A stretch of DNA of 64,000 nucleotides, taken from Prevotella sp. Lineage in GTDB: Bacteria; Bacteroidota; Bacteroidia; Bacteroidales; Bacteroidaceae. The notes under the pieces are model-generated. The model searched no databases, was not told the DNA's origin, and saw only the letters and a list, made by a program, of their open reading frames with translations. This document shows, one piece after another, positions 28,101 to 35,039 of the stretch; positions within the stretch are counted from its first letter, which is position 1, and each line of letters begins with the position of its first letter. The stretch spans positions 28,721 through 92,720 of the forward strand of contig JAILFH010000006.1 in NCBI GenBank assembly GCA_024697645.1. The letters run 5' to 3'. A program made the position numbers and the translations under genes.

Positions 28101-29880
28101 CGTCGACGGAATTCTGAAGCATAATGGAGAGGAAATCGCAATTGTCAGCGGAACCTATTATAATAAGGGAGGTTCAGAACTCTACAAGGATGAAGGCTAT
28201 CTCGATGCTCAGGTCGATTTGGCTCGCACACCGCTCTCATTGCTCGATGCATTTATCCCAGATCAAATTATTGGATTCGAAGGCTATGGTGAAGGTTCCG
28301 TTGCCGTTAAAGGTCAGTTGCTTAAACCTGATGTTGACGGTGAAATCTATCTCGATTCCGCCTATCTTGTAAGCCAGCCCTATGGTGTTCGTCTGCGCTT
28401 CGATAATGACCCCGTCATCATAAAAGACAGTCATATCCTTTTCGAGAATTTCAATCTCTATGCCAATAACTCATCTCCGCTGCTTACTTATGGTTCGCTC
28501 GATTTTGCTGACCTTGAGCACATGAGACTTGATATGAAGATGAGAGCACAGAACTTCTTGCTTATTGATGCAAAGGAAAATCCGCGCTCAGAGGCTTACG
28601 GTAAGGCTTATGTTAATTTCTTCGGAACCATTGGTGGTGAACTTTCTAACTTGATGTTACGAGGAAAACTCGATGTATTAGGTTCAACCGATCTCGTCTA
28701 TATCCTCCGCGATTCGCCTCTTACAACAGACAATCAACTTGACGAACTCGTTCGCTTCACAAACTTTGAAGACACTACTCAGACTCAGGTGTCTCGTCCC
28801 GAACTCTATGGATTCTCGATGGATATGACCATCGACGTTTCAAAGGGAGCCCACGTAAAGGCTTACCTCAATACGGACAAGAGTAACTATATGGATTTGA
28901 TGGGTGGGGGAACGCTCCGAATGACCTATAATCCTGCCGAAGACCTACGACTAACGGGTCGCTATACGCTTGCGAATGGAGAGATGAAGTATTCTCTCCC
29001 CGTTATTCCGCTGAAGACGTTTACGATTCAGGATGGTAGTTATATCGAATTTACGGGCGACCCGATGAATCCAACGTTGAGCATTGAGGCAGTTGAACAA
29101 GTTAAGGCCGCAGTCTCTGGTAGTAGTGGAGTAGGGCGCAGCGTATTATTTGATTGTGGTGTTAACATCTCAAAGACGCTTAATGATATGGGCCTCGAGT
29201 TCACACTTGATGCTCCTCAGGATATGCAACTCCACTCTGAACTTCAGGCAATGAGTAAGGAGCAGCGCGGCAAACTAGCAGTTACGATGCTTACGACAGG
29301 AATGTATCTGGCTGACGGCAACACTAATGGATTCTCAATGAATAATGCGCTAAATACATTCCTGCAGAGCGAGATTAACAACATTACGGGTAATGCGCTC
29401 AAAACTCTCGATTTCTCCGTTGGACTTGATAATACAACTGACGCTACTGGTAATACTTCGACGAACTATTCGTTCAAGTTTGCCAAGCGTTTCTGGAACA
29501 ATCGTTTGAAGATTGCTGTAGGAGGTAAAGTTTCAACAGGACCTGAGATTCAGAATCAGAACCAGTCGTTCTTCGATAATGTTACGTTCGAATATCGTCT
29601 CGACGATACAGCGAACAAATATGTCACGCTCTTCTACGAGAATAATGTTTACGATTGGCTCGATGGTTATACGCAGGAATATGGCGTAGGTTTCATCTGG
29701 CGTCGCTCGTTGCAGAACTTTAAGGATATCTTCAATTTGCGTGACAAAACGACTCCTACTGACGCTTGGCCTGTGGACAGAAAACTTCCGCAACAGAATG
29801 ATTCAACAAAAGTTGTAGTTGTTGATACTGATGATTCAACGAAAACGGTAATTGTAACTGAAGAAGCAACTAAAGAATGA
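25135..29880 (+). CDS. tamB: Translocation/assembly module protein TamB
   Basis: A very long (1581-residue) envelope protein with an N-terminal membrane anchor (WMGAAVLVPVVLISSVAGLLYF). It continues as repetitive beta-strands of the AsmA/TamB bridge type. The conserved DUF490 domain is at about 1130-1560 (LTGRYTLANGEMKYSLPVIPLKTFTI, GDPMNPTL, the late SYKF-like barrel-plug strands). TamB-type proteins span the periplasm and are thought to move phospholipids or help outer-membrane protein assembly. The TGA overlaps the tamL ATG, so the two are coupled. The extreme C-terminus is Thr/Asp/Glu-rich and probably disordered. Confidence 0.93.
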   Translation: MKKLLKWMGAAVLVPVVLISSVAGLLYFPPFQRWAVKQASSYASEKTGMDVNVGNVRLKFPLDLELGDVTVVKPKEGAPGDTIANIKNIVADVQLKPLLKKQVVIDELSIEDAKVNTDDFIEAARVKGTIGKLRVTNSDVLFKGKEDPNVSDVNLSDVLLKDANLDIVLPDSVPEDTTNSETLWRIFAEKAKIENSDVKLTMPGTVDEQTGKKGENIVVNAHLGDATLSKGDFNLKSGKYDVGSVDIQKGRITYDDISADNVSLRADNISYSSDNGTNLSADLKSLSLKEKGGFDLKKASGKVALADNRLKLKNAKIETSESSISTDLDMALDAFDTLDDPAALAKQGTMKATVHASVGKQDLLRVMDDLPSGFRQKWPNQQLKIDGVVRGNMKNMAFSDLNVSLPTAFRVKASGTLQNLDEMDHLKADVDFDAHACNAGFLKELLPKDLQKDINIPKNLALKGNVKADGQQYAARFTGSEGGGTVGGTVSYDGGRESYTANLQGNRLPLQHFLPNYGLSPFTGKVELKGQGSDLMSPRTTLTAKADIKQFNYAGYSLANMKADAKVRNGHAYANINSQNKLLKGTAYLDALMNSNRLRGTLIMDLAEADLKRLGIVDSMLTVSGCAHLDIDSDLKQNHKIEGTLGDLTLRMKKETYRPGDMWIDAHTSPTKTQAIVDCGDFHLDLDAKGNYEDLLNAGNALMAEVERQFDERLIDQSRLRAVLPDARLSLSSGKDNFIVELLSRYGYSVNNLNCDLVSSSIGGLNGKLHMESLLVDSILLDTINFAIKSDSARTSYQAQIRNNKNNPQYTFNALVDGIVQSHGTIFGTRLYDAKGELGVRLGLQASMENNGIMFRTYGKDPILGYRTFEVNDSNYVYLGRDNRVSADLVLRADDGTGVQVYTNDDNEDVKQDITASLHHFDLERILSVVPYTPDISGMLNGDVHFLQTDEDVSISSDLDINQMAYEKVLMGDIGTEFVYMPKENGSHYVDGILKHNGEEIAIVSGTYYNKGGSELYKDEGYLDAQVDLARTPLSLLDAFIPDQIIGFEGYGEGSVAVKGQLLKPDVDGEIYLDSAYLVSQPYGVRLRFDNDPVIIKDSHILFENFNLYANNSSPLLTYGSLDFADLEHMRLDMKMRAQNFLLIDAKENPRSEAYGKAYVNFFGTIGGELSNLMLRGKLDVLGSTDLVYILRDSPLTTDNQLDELVRFTNFEDTTQTQVSRPELYGFSMDMTIDVSKGAHVKAYLNTDKSNYMDLMGGGTLRMTYNPAEDLRLTGRYTLANGEMKYSLPVIPLKTFTIQDGSYIEFTGDPMNPTLSIEAVEQVKAAVSGSSGVGRSVLFDCGVNISKTLNDMGLEFTLDAPQDMQLHSELQAMSKEQRGKLAVTMLTTGMYLADGNTNGFSMNNALNTFLQSEINNITGNALKTLDFSVGLDNTTDATGNTSTNYSFKFAKRFWNNRLKIAVGGKVSTGPEIQNQNQSFFDNVTFEYRLDDTANKYVTLFYENNVYDWLDGYTQEYGVGFIWRRSLQNFKDIFNLRDKTTPTDAWPVDRKLPQQNDSTKVVVVDTDDSTKTVIVTEEATKE

Positions 29881-32324
29881 TGGGCAACAGAATCAACATA
29901 TTGAGACGTTTCGCATGGGGAGCAACTTTCTTTGTCCTCATGGCGCTGCTTGTGTCTTGTTCTACGACAAGCAATATTCCAGAAGGCGATCAGTTGTTTG
30001 TCGGCCTGAAGAAGATTGAATATGAGCGAACTGATACAAATGCGGACGTACTCGTTGCCAAGAAGAATTTTGTAACCACTCAGGAGGAGATTGAAGCAGC
30101 CCTTGCTACAGCGCCCAACGGTGCCCTTTTCGGCAGTAGTTATCATCGCACGCCCTTCCCTTATAGCCTTTGGATCTGGAACGCGTTCTCTGATAAGCAA
30201 GGACCTTTCTCCAAGTGGCTCACTAAATCGTTTGGCAATCCGCCAGTTTTGATGAGTTGGGTTAATCCGACCCTACGAGCACAAGTTGCCCAATCTGTCT
30301 TGCGTAGTCATGGATATTTTCATGGTAGTGTCAATTATGATGTTATCGAACATAGTAACCCGAAAAAAGCGAAGATAGGCTATAAGGTAACTACTGGTCC
30401 TCTACTCACCATTGATAGCATCAGTTATCTGAACTTCCCGCAAGAAGCCGATAGTTTGATACGCGAAACGGCAGATGAGAGTTATCTTCACGTCGGAGAT
30501 GCTTTCACTGTTGCTGCTCTCGATGCAGAGCGCACACGTATTTCAACCCTTTTCCGCAATAATGGCTATTACTATTATCAGCCGGGATATGCAAGTTATC
30601 TTGCTGATACAATCAACTCACCCGATGATGCCTATACTGCTTCATTAAGGCTGCAGTTGGCTGACGGAATCCCTGAAGAAGCCCAGCGTAAGTGGTATAT
30701 CGGTCACGTTACAGTCAACATGCAACGTACTTTCGGTCAGGAATATACTGATAGCATTAGTCTCCGCAGACTTACTCTTCGCTATAACGGCAAACGTTCG
30801 CCAGTTCGTCCGCGTGTTGTTCTTGGCAATATGAAGTTGCGTTCGAGGCAGCCTTATAGTTATGATGCCTATCTGCAAACTGCAAGCGCACTTAATGCAA
30901 CAGGTCTCTTCGCAATGACCGATTTCAAGTTTACACCCCGAGGTGTAGATACGCTTGATATGGCGGTAAACTGTGTTTTCGACAGACCTTATGACGTTTA
31001 TGTTGAAACTAATTTCACCAAGCGCACAATTGGGCGTCTGGGTCCAGAGTTGAAACTTGGTTTTACCAAACGAAACTTGTTCCGCGGTGCAGAGAAACTC
31101 GATGTTAATCTTCATGGTTCCTACGAATGGCAGACACGTAGTTCAGGTGAGGACATGAATACTTATGAATATGGTATTTCAGCATCGTTGGAATTTCCTC
31201 GTCTGATAGCACCTTTCTTTGGAAGTAATAGTCGTCGAATGACTGCAACGAGGACTTCAACAACTGGTAATTCGACCACAAGACGTCGTCGTTTTCGCAG
31301 ATTCTATTCCACACCGACAACACTTGCTAAGGTTTCAAGCGACATCGTGCGTCGCCCAGGTTACTATAAGATGCATATCGTTTCGGGCGAATGGACCTAT
31401 CGTTGGCAACCCTCTGCAACAAGTCGTCATGAACTCTCGCCGCTAACACTGACTTATCAGTTCATGAACTCACATACTGAGAAATTTGATAGTATTCTCT
31501 TGGTCAATCCCTATCTGATGGCAACGATGAGTGATTATTTCATTCCTCAGATACGCTACACCTATAGTTATACAAGTCCTTCAAGTCATCTGAACCCCAT
31601 TCATTGGGAGTTAACAGTTTCGGAATCGGGCAATCTTACGTCATTAGGTTATATGGCTGCTGGCAAAAAGTGGAATGAGGAGAACAAGAAATTGTTCAAA
31701 AATCCCTATGCACAGTTTGTCAAGATTGAAACTGATTTTACGAAGAAATGGTATCTGACGGCACATTCACAATTGGTTGCTCACGTAAGTGGAGGTCTCG
31801 GCTATAGTTTTGGTAATTCGAGTGAGTTACCGTTTAGCGAACGATTCTACGTTGGTGGTGCTAATAGCGTTAGGGCTTTCCCCTTGAGGAGCATTGGACC
31901 AGGAAGATTCTCACCAGTCGGCAATTATGATTCACCGCTTGCCTATCAGTATGCCTATCTTCTTCAGAATGGAGACATTAAACTTGAAGCCAATCTCGAA
32001 TATCGTCAGCGTCTATTCGGCAATCTTCATGGTGCTTTGTTCATTGATGCAGGTAATGTTTGGCGTTTCAACGACATTGAAACAGAAGATGAAGACTTCG
32101 ATGATTTCTTCAGCAATACCAAATTCCATTTGAACCGATTCTTTAAACAACTGGCACTTGGAACAGGTATTGGACTTCGCTATGATCTTGACTTCCTAAT
32201 CCTCCGTCTCGACTGGGGTATTGGTCTCCATCTGCCATACGAGACTACTCGTTCAGGTTTCTACAACATTGATGACTTTGGCCGATACCAAACTCTCCAC
32301 TTTGCCATTGGATATCCATTCTAA
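29877..32324 (+). CDS. tamL: TamL, lipoprotein-type BamA/TamA-family outer-membrane barrel
   Basis: The 815-residue Omp85 protein begins with a lipoprotein signal (LLVSC, Cys28) rather than a plain signal peptide. That form is the Bacteroidota TamL variant of TamA. POTRA-like domains occupy about 30-390. The barrel fills about 400-815, with GGANSVRAF (the Omp85 loop 6 region is normally VRGF/Y; here VRAF), and ends in IGYPF with the terminal Phe of the beta-signal. It pairs with TamB. An insertion of Arg/Thr-rich sequence (TTGNSTTRRRRFRR) near residue 470 looks like an extracellular loop. Confidence 0.92.
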   Translation: MMGNRINILRRFAWGATFFVLMALLVSCSTTSNIPEGDQLFVGLKKIEYERTDTNADVLVAKKNFVTTQEEIEAALATAPNGALFGSSYHRTPFPYSLWIWNAFSDKQGPFSKWLTKSFGNPPVLMSWVNPTLRAQVAQSVLRSHGYFHGSVNYDVIEHSNPKKAKIGYKVTTGPLLTIDSISYLNFPQEADSLIRETADESYLHVGDAFTVAALDAERTRISTLFRNNGYYYYQPGYASYLADTINSPDDAYTASLRLQLADGIPEEAQRKWYIGHVTVNMQRTFGQEYTDSISLRRLTLRYNGKRSPVRPRVVLGNMKLRSRQPYSYDAYLQTASALNATGLFAMTDFKFTPRGVDTLDMAVNCVFDRPYDVYVETNFTKRTIGRLGPELKLGFTKRNLFRGAEKLDVNLHGSYEWQTRSSGEDMNTYEYGISASLEFPRLIAPFFGSNSRRMTATRTSTTGNSTTRRRRFRRFYSTPTTLAKVSSDIVRRPGYYKMHIVSGEWTYRWQPSATSRHELSPLTLTYQFMNSHTEKFDSILLVNPYLMATMSDYFIPQIRYTYSYTSPSSHLNPIHWELTVSESGNLTSLGYMAAGKKWNEENKKLFKNPYAQFVKIETDFTKKWYLTAHSQLVAHVSGGLGYSFGNSSELPFSERFYVGGANSVRAFPLRSIGPGRFSPVGNYDSPLAYQYAYLLQNGDIKLEANLEYRQRLFGNLHGALFIDAGNVWRFNDIETEDEDFDDFFSNTKFHLNRFFKQLALGTGIGLRYDLDFLILRLDWGIGLHLPYETTRSGFYNIDDFGRYQTLHFAIGYPF

Positions 32325-32704
32325 GTAGAAAATCTCTTTCTTGCACCATTCATAAACACTTTCTGACTAAAGGTATCCTTTAGACCTTACAAAGCATACC
32401 TTTCTATGTTAGAAAGCATACCTTTATACCTATATAAAGATATGCTCTGTATGGTAGAAAGGACACCTCTATACAGTCAAAAGGTCATCTCTGTATAGTC
32501 GAAAGGATAACTCTGTATAGTCGAAACCAATGCTTTATTGATTCAATGGAATTGTTCTATATGAATACGACGATTTCTTTTGAAAAATCTAAAACGAGAG
32601 AATTGAGTTCATAGAGCAAACATAAAAACTATATTGAAACACTGTAGAGATTCAATATATTGGGTTAATAACAAACAGTAATTACTTAAGTAAGAACAAC
32701 AAAA
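32325..32704. other. Intergenic region between convergent tamL and GldB-like genes
   Basis: No gene seen. It is dominated by one 22-bp repeat array. The remaining 160 bp, next to the GldB-like gene, is AT-rich, and I see no good terminator for either gene. Confidence 0.7.
32369..32545. repeat. Tandem repeat array, family A, locus 1, eight units
   Basis: Eight contiguous units, seven of 22 bp and one (the third) of 23 bp. Most begin AAAG(C/G)AT or AAAGGT, carry CTTT or CTCT at positions 11-14, and end in TAG, TCG or TAC. The 23-bp unit ends CTATAT. Units 6 and 7 (TCTCTGTATAGTCG and ACTCTGTATAGTCG endings) are nearly identical. The arrays at about 42.2 and 55.3 kb belong to the same family and orientation. 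Confidence 0.92.
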
Positions 32705-33571
32705 TTACTTTGCTTGCTTCGGTGCATTCATCACAGAATCCTTTCCAACTGTAGTTTCAGCGTTATCAACGTGAACGCTTTCGGGAGAAAGGAATTCTTC
32801 TATTTTTGTTCTAGGATGCTTCTTCATGTATTCATCTGCCTTCTCTACCAATCTTGTTCTGAAGAACTGCTGTCCCAGAGCCTTATTTGCGACCCACATC
32901 ACGCGTCCCATATGTATGTCTCGTTCTTCTTGGCTACTGTTTTCAAGATTAGTCATTTGATAATGGCTAAGTAGATAGAAAACCAAACAATCAGGAACGA
33001 TGTTTTTTCGATTCATTGTCTTTCGTTGAACTTCCTCGAAGAAACTTGCGTAGATAGGGAAGTCTGCTCCAAGATACTTGTCAAGTGAAACCCCGATCAT
33101 GTTTTCGCCAATGACGATGCTTTGTCCTAAAGCACCAATCTGAGAATAGACAATCGGCATAGGGAGAGAGGGGAGGAGTTCTTGCAAGCGGTCAAAACTC
33201 TTCTTCAACTGCTTGTCGACATCGCTCATATCGGCATACTGATATTCTGCTTCGCTAATCAGTATTTGAAGCAATGAATCCTGGAAGAAATTCAGGAATT
33301 TATTGTTGATACCAGGGTCATTCACTTCACCAAGTTGAAGCATATCCTCGATAAGCGTACGGGTTTCCATAGGATACTCGGTGTTCATCTCCTGAAGCGC
33401 AGCAAAATCGCCTGTTGTAAGGTAACGACTTTCTAAACGATCGTATCGTTGCACTTTCATCTGCAACGATGGGTCGTTTTCCTCATTCGGCTTGAGTTTA
33501 AATTCACAAGCAACGCAGGCAAAAGCCAGCAAAAGAGTGAGGCTATAGAAGAAAATGGCTACCTTTTTCAC
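32705..33571 (-). CDS. GldB-like lipoprotein
   Basis: A 288-residue lipoprotein (GTG start, hydrophobic core, Cys22 in ACVAC). The mature part matches the GldB pattern: QRYDRLE near the N-terminus, NDPGINNKFLNFF, and IVIGENMIGVSLDKYLGADFPIY. GldB was defined by gliding mutants of Flavobacterium. Non-gliding Prevotella and Bacteroides keep relatives whose role is unclear, so gliding should not be inferred. The -7 box is 20 bp upstream. The C-terminal 20 residues are charged and variable. Confidence 0.78.
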   Translation of the reverse strand: MKKVAIFFYSLTLLLAFACVACEFKLKPNEENDPSLQMKVQRYDRLESRYLTTGDFAALQEMNTEYPMETRTLIEDMLQLGEVNDPGINNKFLNFFQDSLLQILISEAEYQYADMSDVDKQLKKSFDRLQELLPSLPMPIVYSQIGALGQSIVIGENMIGVSLDKYLGADFPIYASFFEEVQRKTMNRKNIVPDCLVFYLLSHYQMTNLENSSQEERDIHMGRVMWVANKALGQQFFRTRLVEKADEYMKKHPRTKIEEFLSPESVHVDNAETTVGKDSVMNAPKQAK

Positions 33572-33590
33572 CTTTTTAAACTTAACAGTT

Positions 33591-33599
33591 GCAAAATTA
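33591..33599 (-). promoter_or_regulatory. -7 promoter box for the GldB-like gene
   Basis: Minus-strand TAATTTTGC, 20 bp before the GTG start. Confidence 0.65.
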
Positions 33600-33693
33600 C
33601 TAAATTTTATTTAATTCTCCAAATATTTCGCTAAAAAAGTTAAAAATATAGCCTAAAAAGGGCAAATTAACTTTATTTTTTTGAAAAAAGACG

Positions 33694-33702
33694 TAAGTTT
33701 GT
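33694..33702 (+). promoter_or_regulatory. Possible -7 promoter box for the first DUF4861 gene
   Basis: TAAGTTTGT matches TAnnTTTG but lacks the final C common to other boxes in this window. It lies 37 bp before the ATG. Confidence 0.5.
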
Positions 33703-33738
33703 AGATGTAAAAACTGATTAAAAATACCATCAACCAAT

Positions 33739-34986
33739 ATGAAACGACTATTTTTTGCCTTTCTGCTGATGTCTGCAGCAAGTTTTAGTGAAGCAAAAAC
33801 CCTACGGGTAGAAGTGAAGAACCCAACCAAGCAGGAACGCACTTGTGTTCCAGTCGTAATCGACTTGTCTTCCTATGGACTTGTACGTTCTGCTTCTGTA
33901 ACGGGTGAAGGTTCTGTAGTGAGCCAACTGGATGATCTGGATCAGGATGGAATTTACGAGGAACTCTGCTTCTTGACGAGCCTTTCGGCTAAAGAAACAA
34001 AGACATTCACTGTAGAACTGAAGGAAGAAGAGGCAACCGAGAATGCGCAAGAAAGTCGTGTCTATGTAGAGATGTTGCTGTCGAACAAGAAGGTGAAGGA
34101 ACAGAACAAGCATGATCTCTATATCTCGAGTCTTACAGTAGACAGAGGTGTGAATCCATATAATCAACTGCATCATCATGGTGCTGCTTTCGAAAACAAT
34201 CTCGTTGGCTATCGAATTTATTTCGATCATAGGCAGACTGTTGACATTTATGGCAAATATCTTCGTGGTTTGGAATTGCGCGATACGCAGTTCTATCCTG
34301 ACGAAACGCAGAAGAAAAATGGTTATGGTGACGATATTCTCTGGGTTGGTAGTACGTTCGGACTTGGAACACTGCGCGGATATGATGGAACACAGCCAAC
34401 GATGATTAACGATGTGATGCATCGCACACAGCGAATTTTGTCTCGTGGTCCTTTACGTACAGTTGTTGAGGTTGTTGACGAAGGATGGCTTCCCGATGGA
34501 GGTAAGGAGCGTATTACGATGATTACTCGGTACACGCTTTATGCTGATCGTCGCGACTGTCAGGTTGAAGTGAATATCAAGCCTTATGCTAAATTGGAAA
34601 GACCTGATTCCCGAACGATTGGATTCTCAACAGGAATTATCAACGTGAAGAACTCTGTGGAGTTTTCTGATAAACACGGACTTCGTGGTTGCTGGGGAAC
34701 TGATTGGCCTGTTTCGGAAAAAGATTCGTTAGGCCACAAACGCGAAACTGTAGGACTTGGTATTAGTTTGCCTCAACAGACTATTGTTAAGGAATGGGAG
34801 GCTGACAAAGACAATTATGGCTACGAAGTGCGTATTCCGAATAATCATCTCCAATATTATATCACATTCGGTTCTGATAATGAAGGTTTCGGTTATCATT
34901 CAGCCGATGCTTGGTTCGAATATCTTCGTCAGTGGAAAAAAGATATAACAAATCCCGCCGTTATTCGAACAACTTTGGTTGAATAA
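33739..34986 (+). CDS. DUF4861-family secreted protein (copy 1)
   Basis: The 415-residue protein has a signal peptide (about 19 residues, ending SEA-K). An N-terminal beta-sandwich region (LRVEVKNPTKQERTCVPVVI) is followed by the DUF4861 core: NLVGYRIYFDHRQTVDIYGK, a GCWG-type motif, YYITFGSD and the closing WFEYLRQW. DUF4861 proteins of Bacteroidota are often found in polysaccharide-use loci; their reaction is not established here. A second, more divergent copy lies at about 45 kb. The last codons and stop sit inside a hairpin shared with the convergent transglutaminase gene. Confidence 0.82.
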   Translation: MKRLFFAFLLMSAASFSEAKTLRVEVKNPTKQERTCVPVVIDLSSYGLVRSASVTGEGSVVSQLDDLDQDGIYEELCFLTSLSAKETKTFTVELKEEEATENAQESRVYVEMLLSNKKVKEQNKHDLYISSLTVDRGVNPYNQLHHHGAAFENNLVGYRIYFDHRQTVDIYGKYLRGLELRDTQFYPDETQKKNGYGDDILWVGSTFGLGTLRGYDGTQPTMINDVMHRTQRILSRGPLRTVVEVVDEGWLPDGGKERITMITRYTLYADRRDCQVEVNIKPYAKLERPDSRTIGFSTGIINVKNSVEFSDKHGLRGCWGTDWPVSEKDSLGHKRETVGLGISLPQQTIVKEWEADKDNYGYEVRIPNNHLQYYITFGSDNEGFGYHSADAWFEYLRQWKKDITNPAVIRTTLVE

Positions 34987-34994
34987 CGACGGGA
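34953..34994. terminator. Bidirectional hairpin overlapping the stop codon of the DUF4861 gene
   Basis: TCCCG-C-CGTTATTC on one arm pairs with GAATAACG-A-CGGGA on the other, with one mismatch and a one-base bulge. The DUF4861 TAA is inside the right arm. On the minus strand, T-rich sequence follows, so it probably ends the transglutaminase gene transcript. Confidence 0.6.
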
Positions 34995-35039
34995 AATATA
35001 ATTTCTGTATTTACCTTAGATTTGGAGAGTAGATGAAGA

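Noticed and set aside
32705..33571. Evidence for gliding motility
   Set aside because: Only a GldB-like protein is present. Non-gliding relatives have it too, and no other gld genes are in the window.
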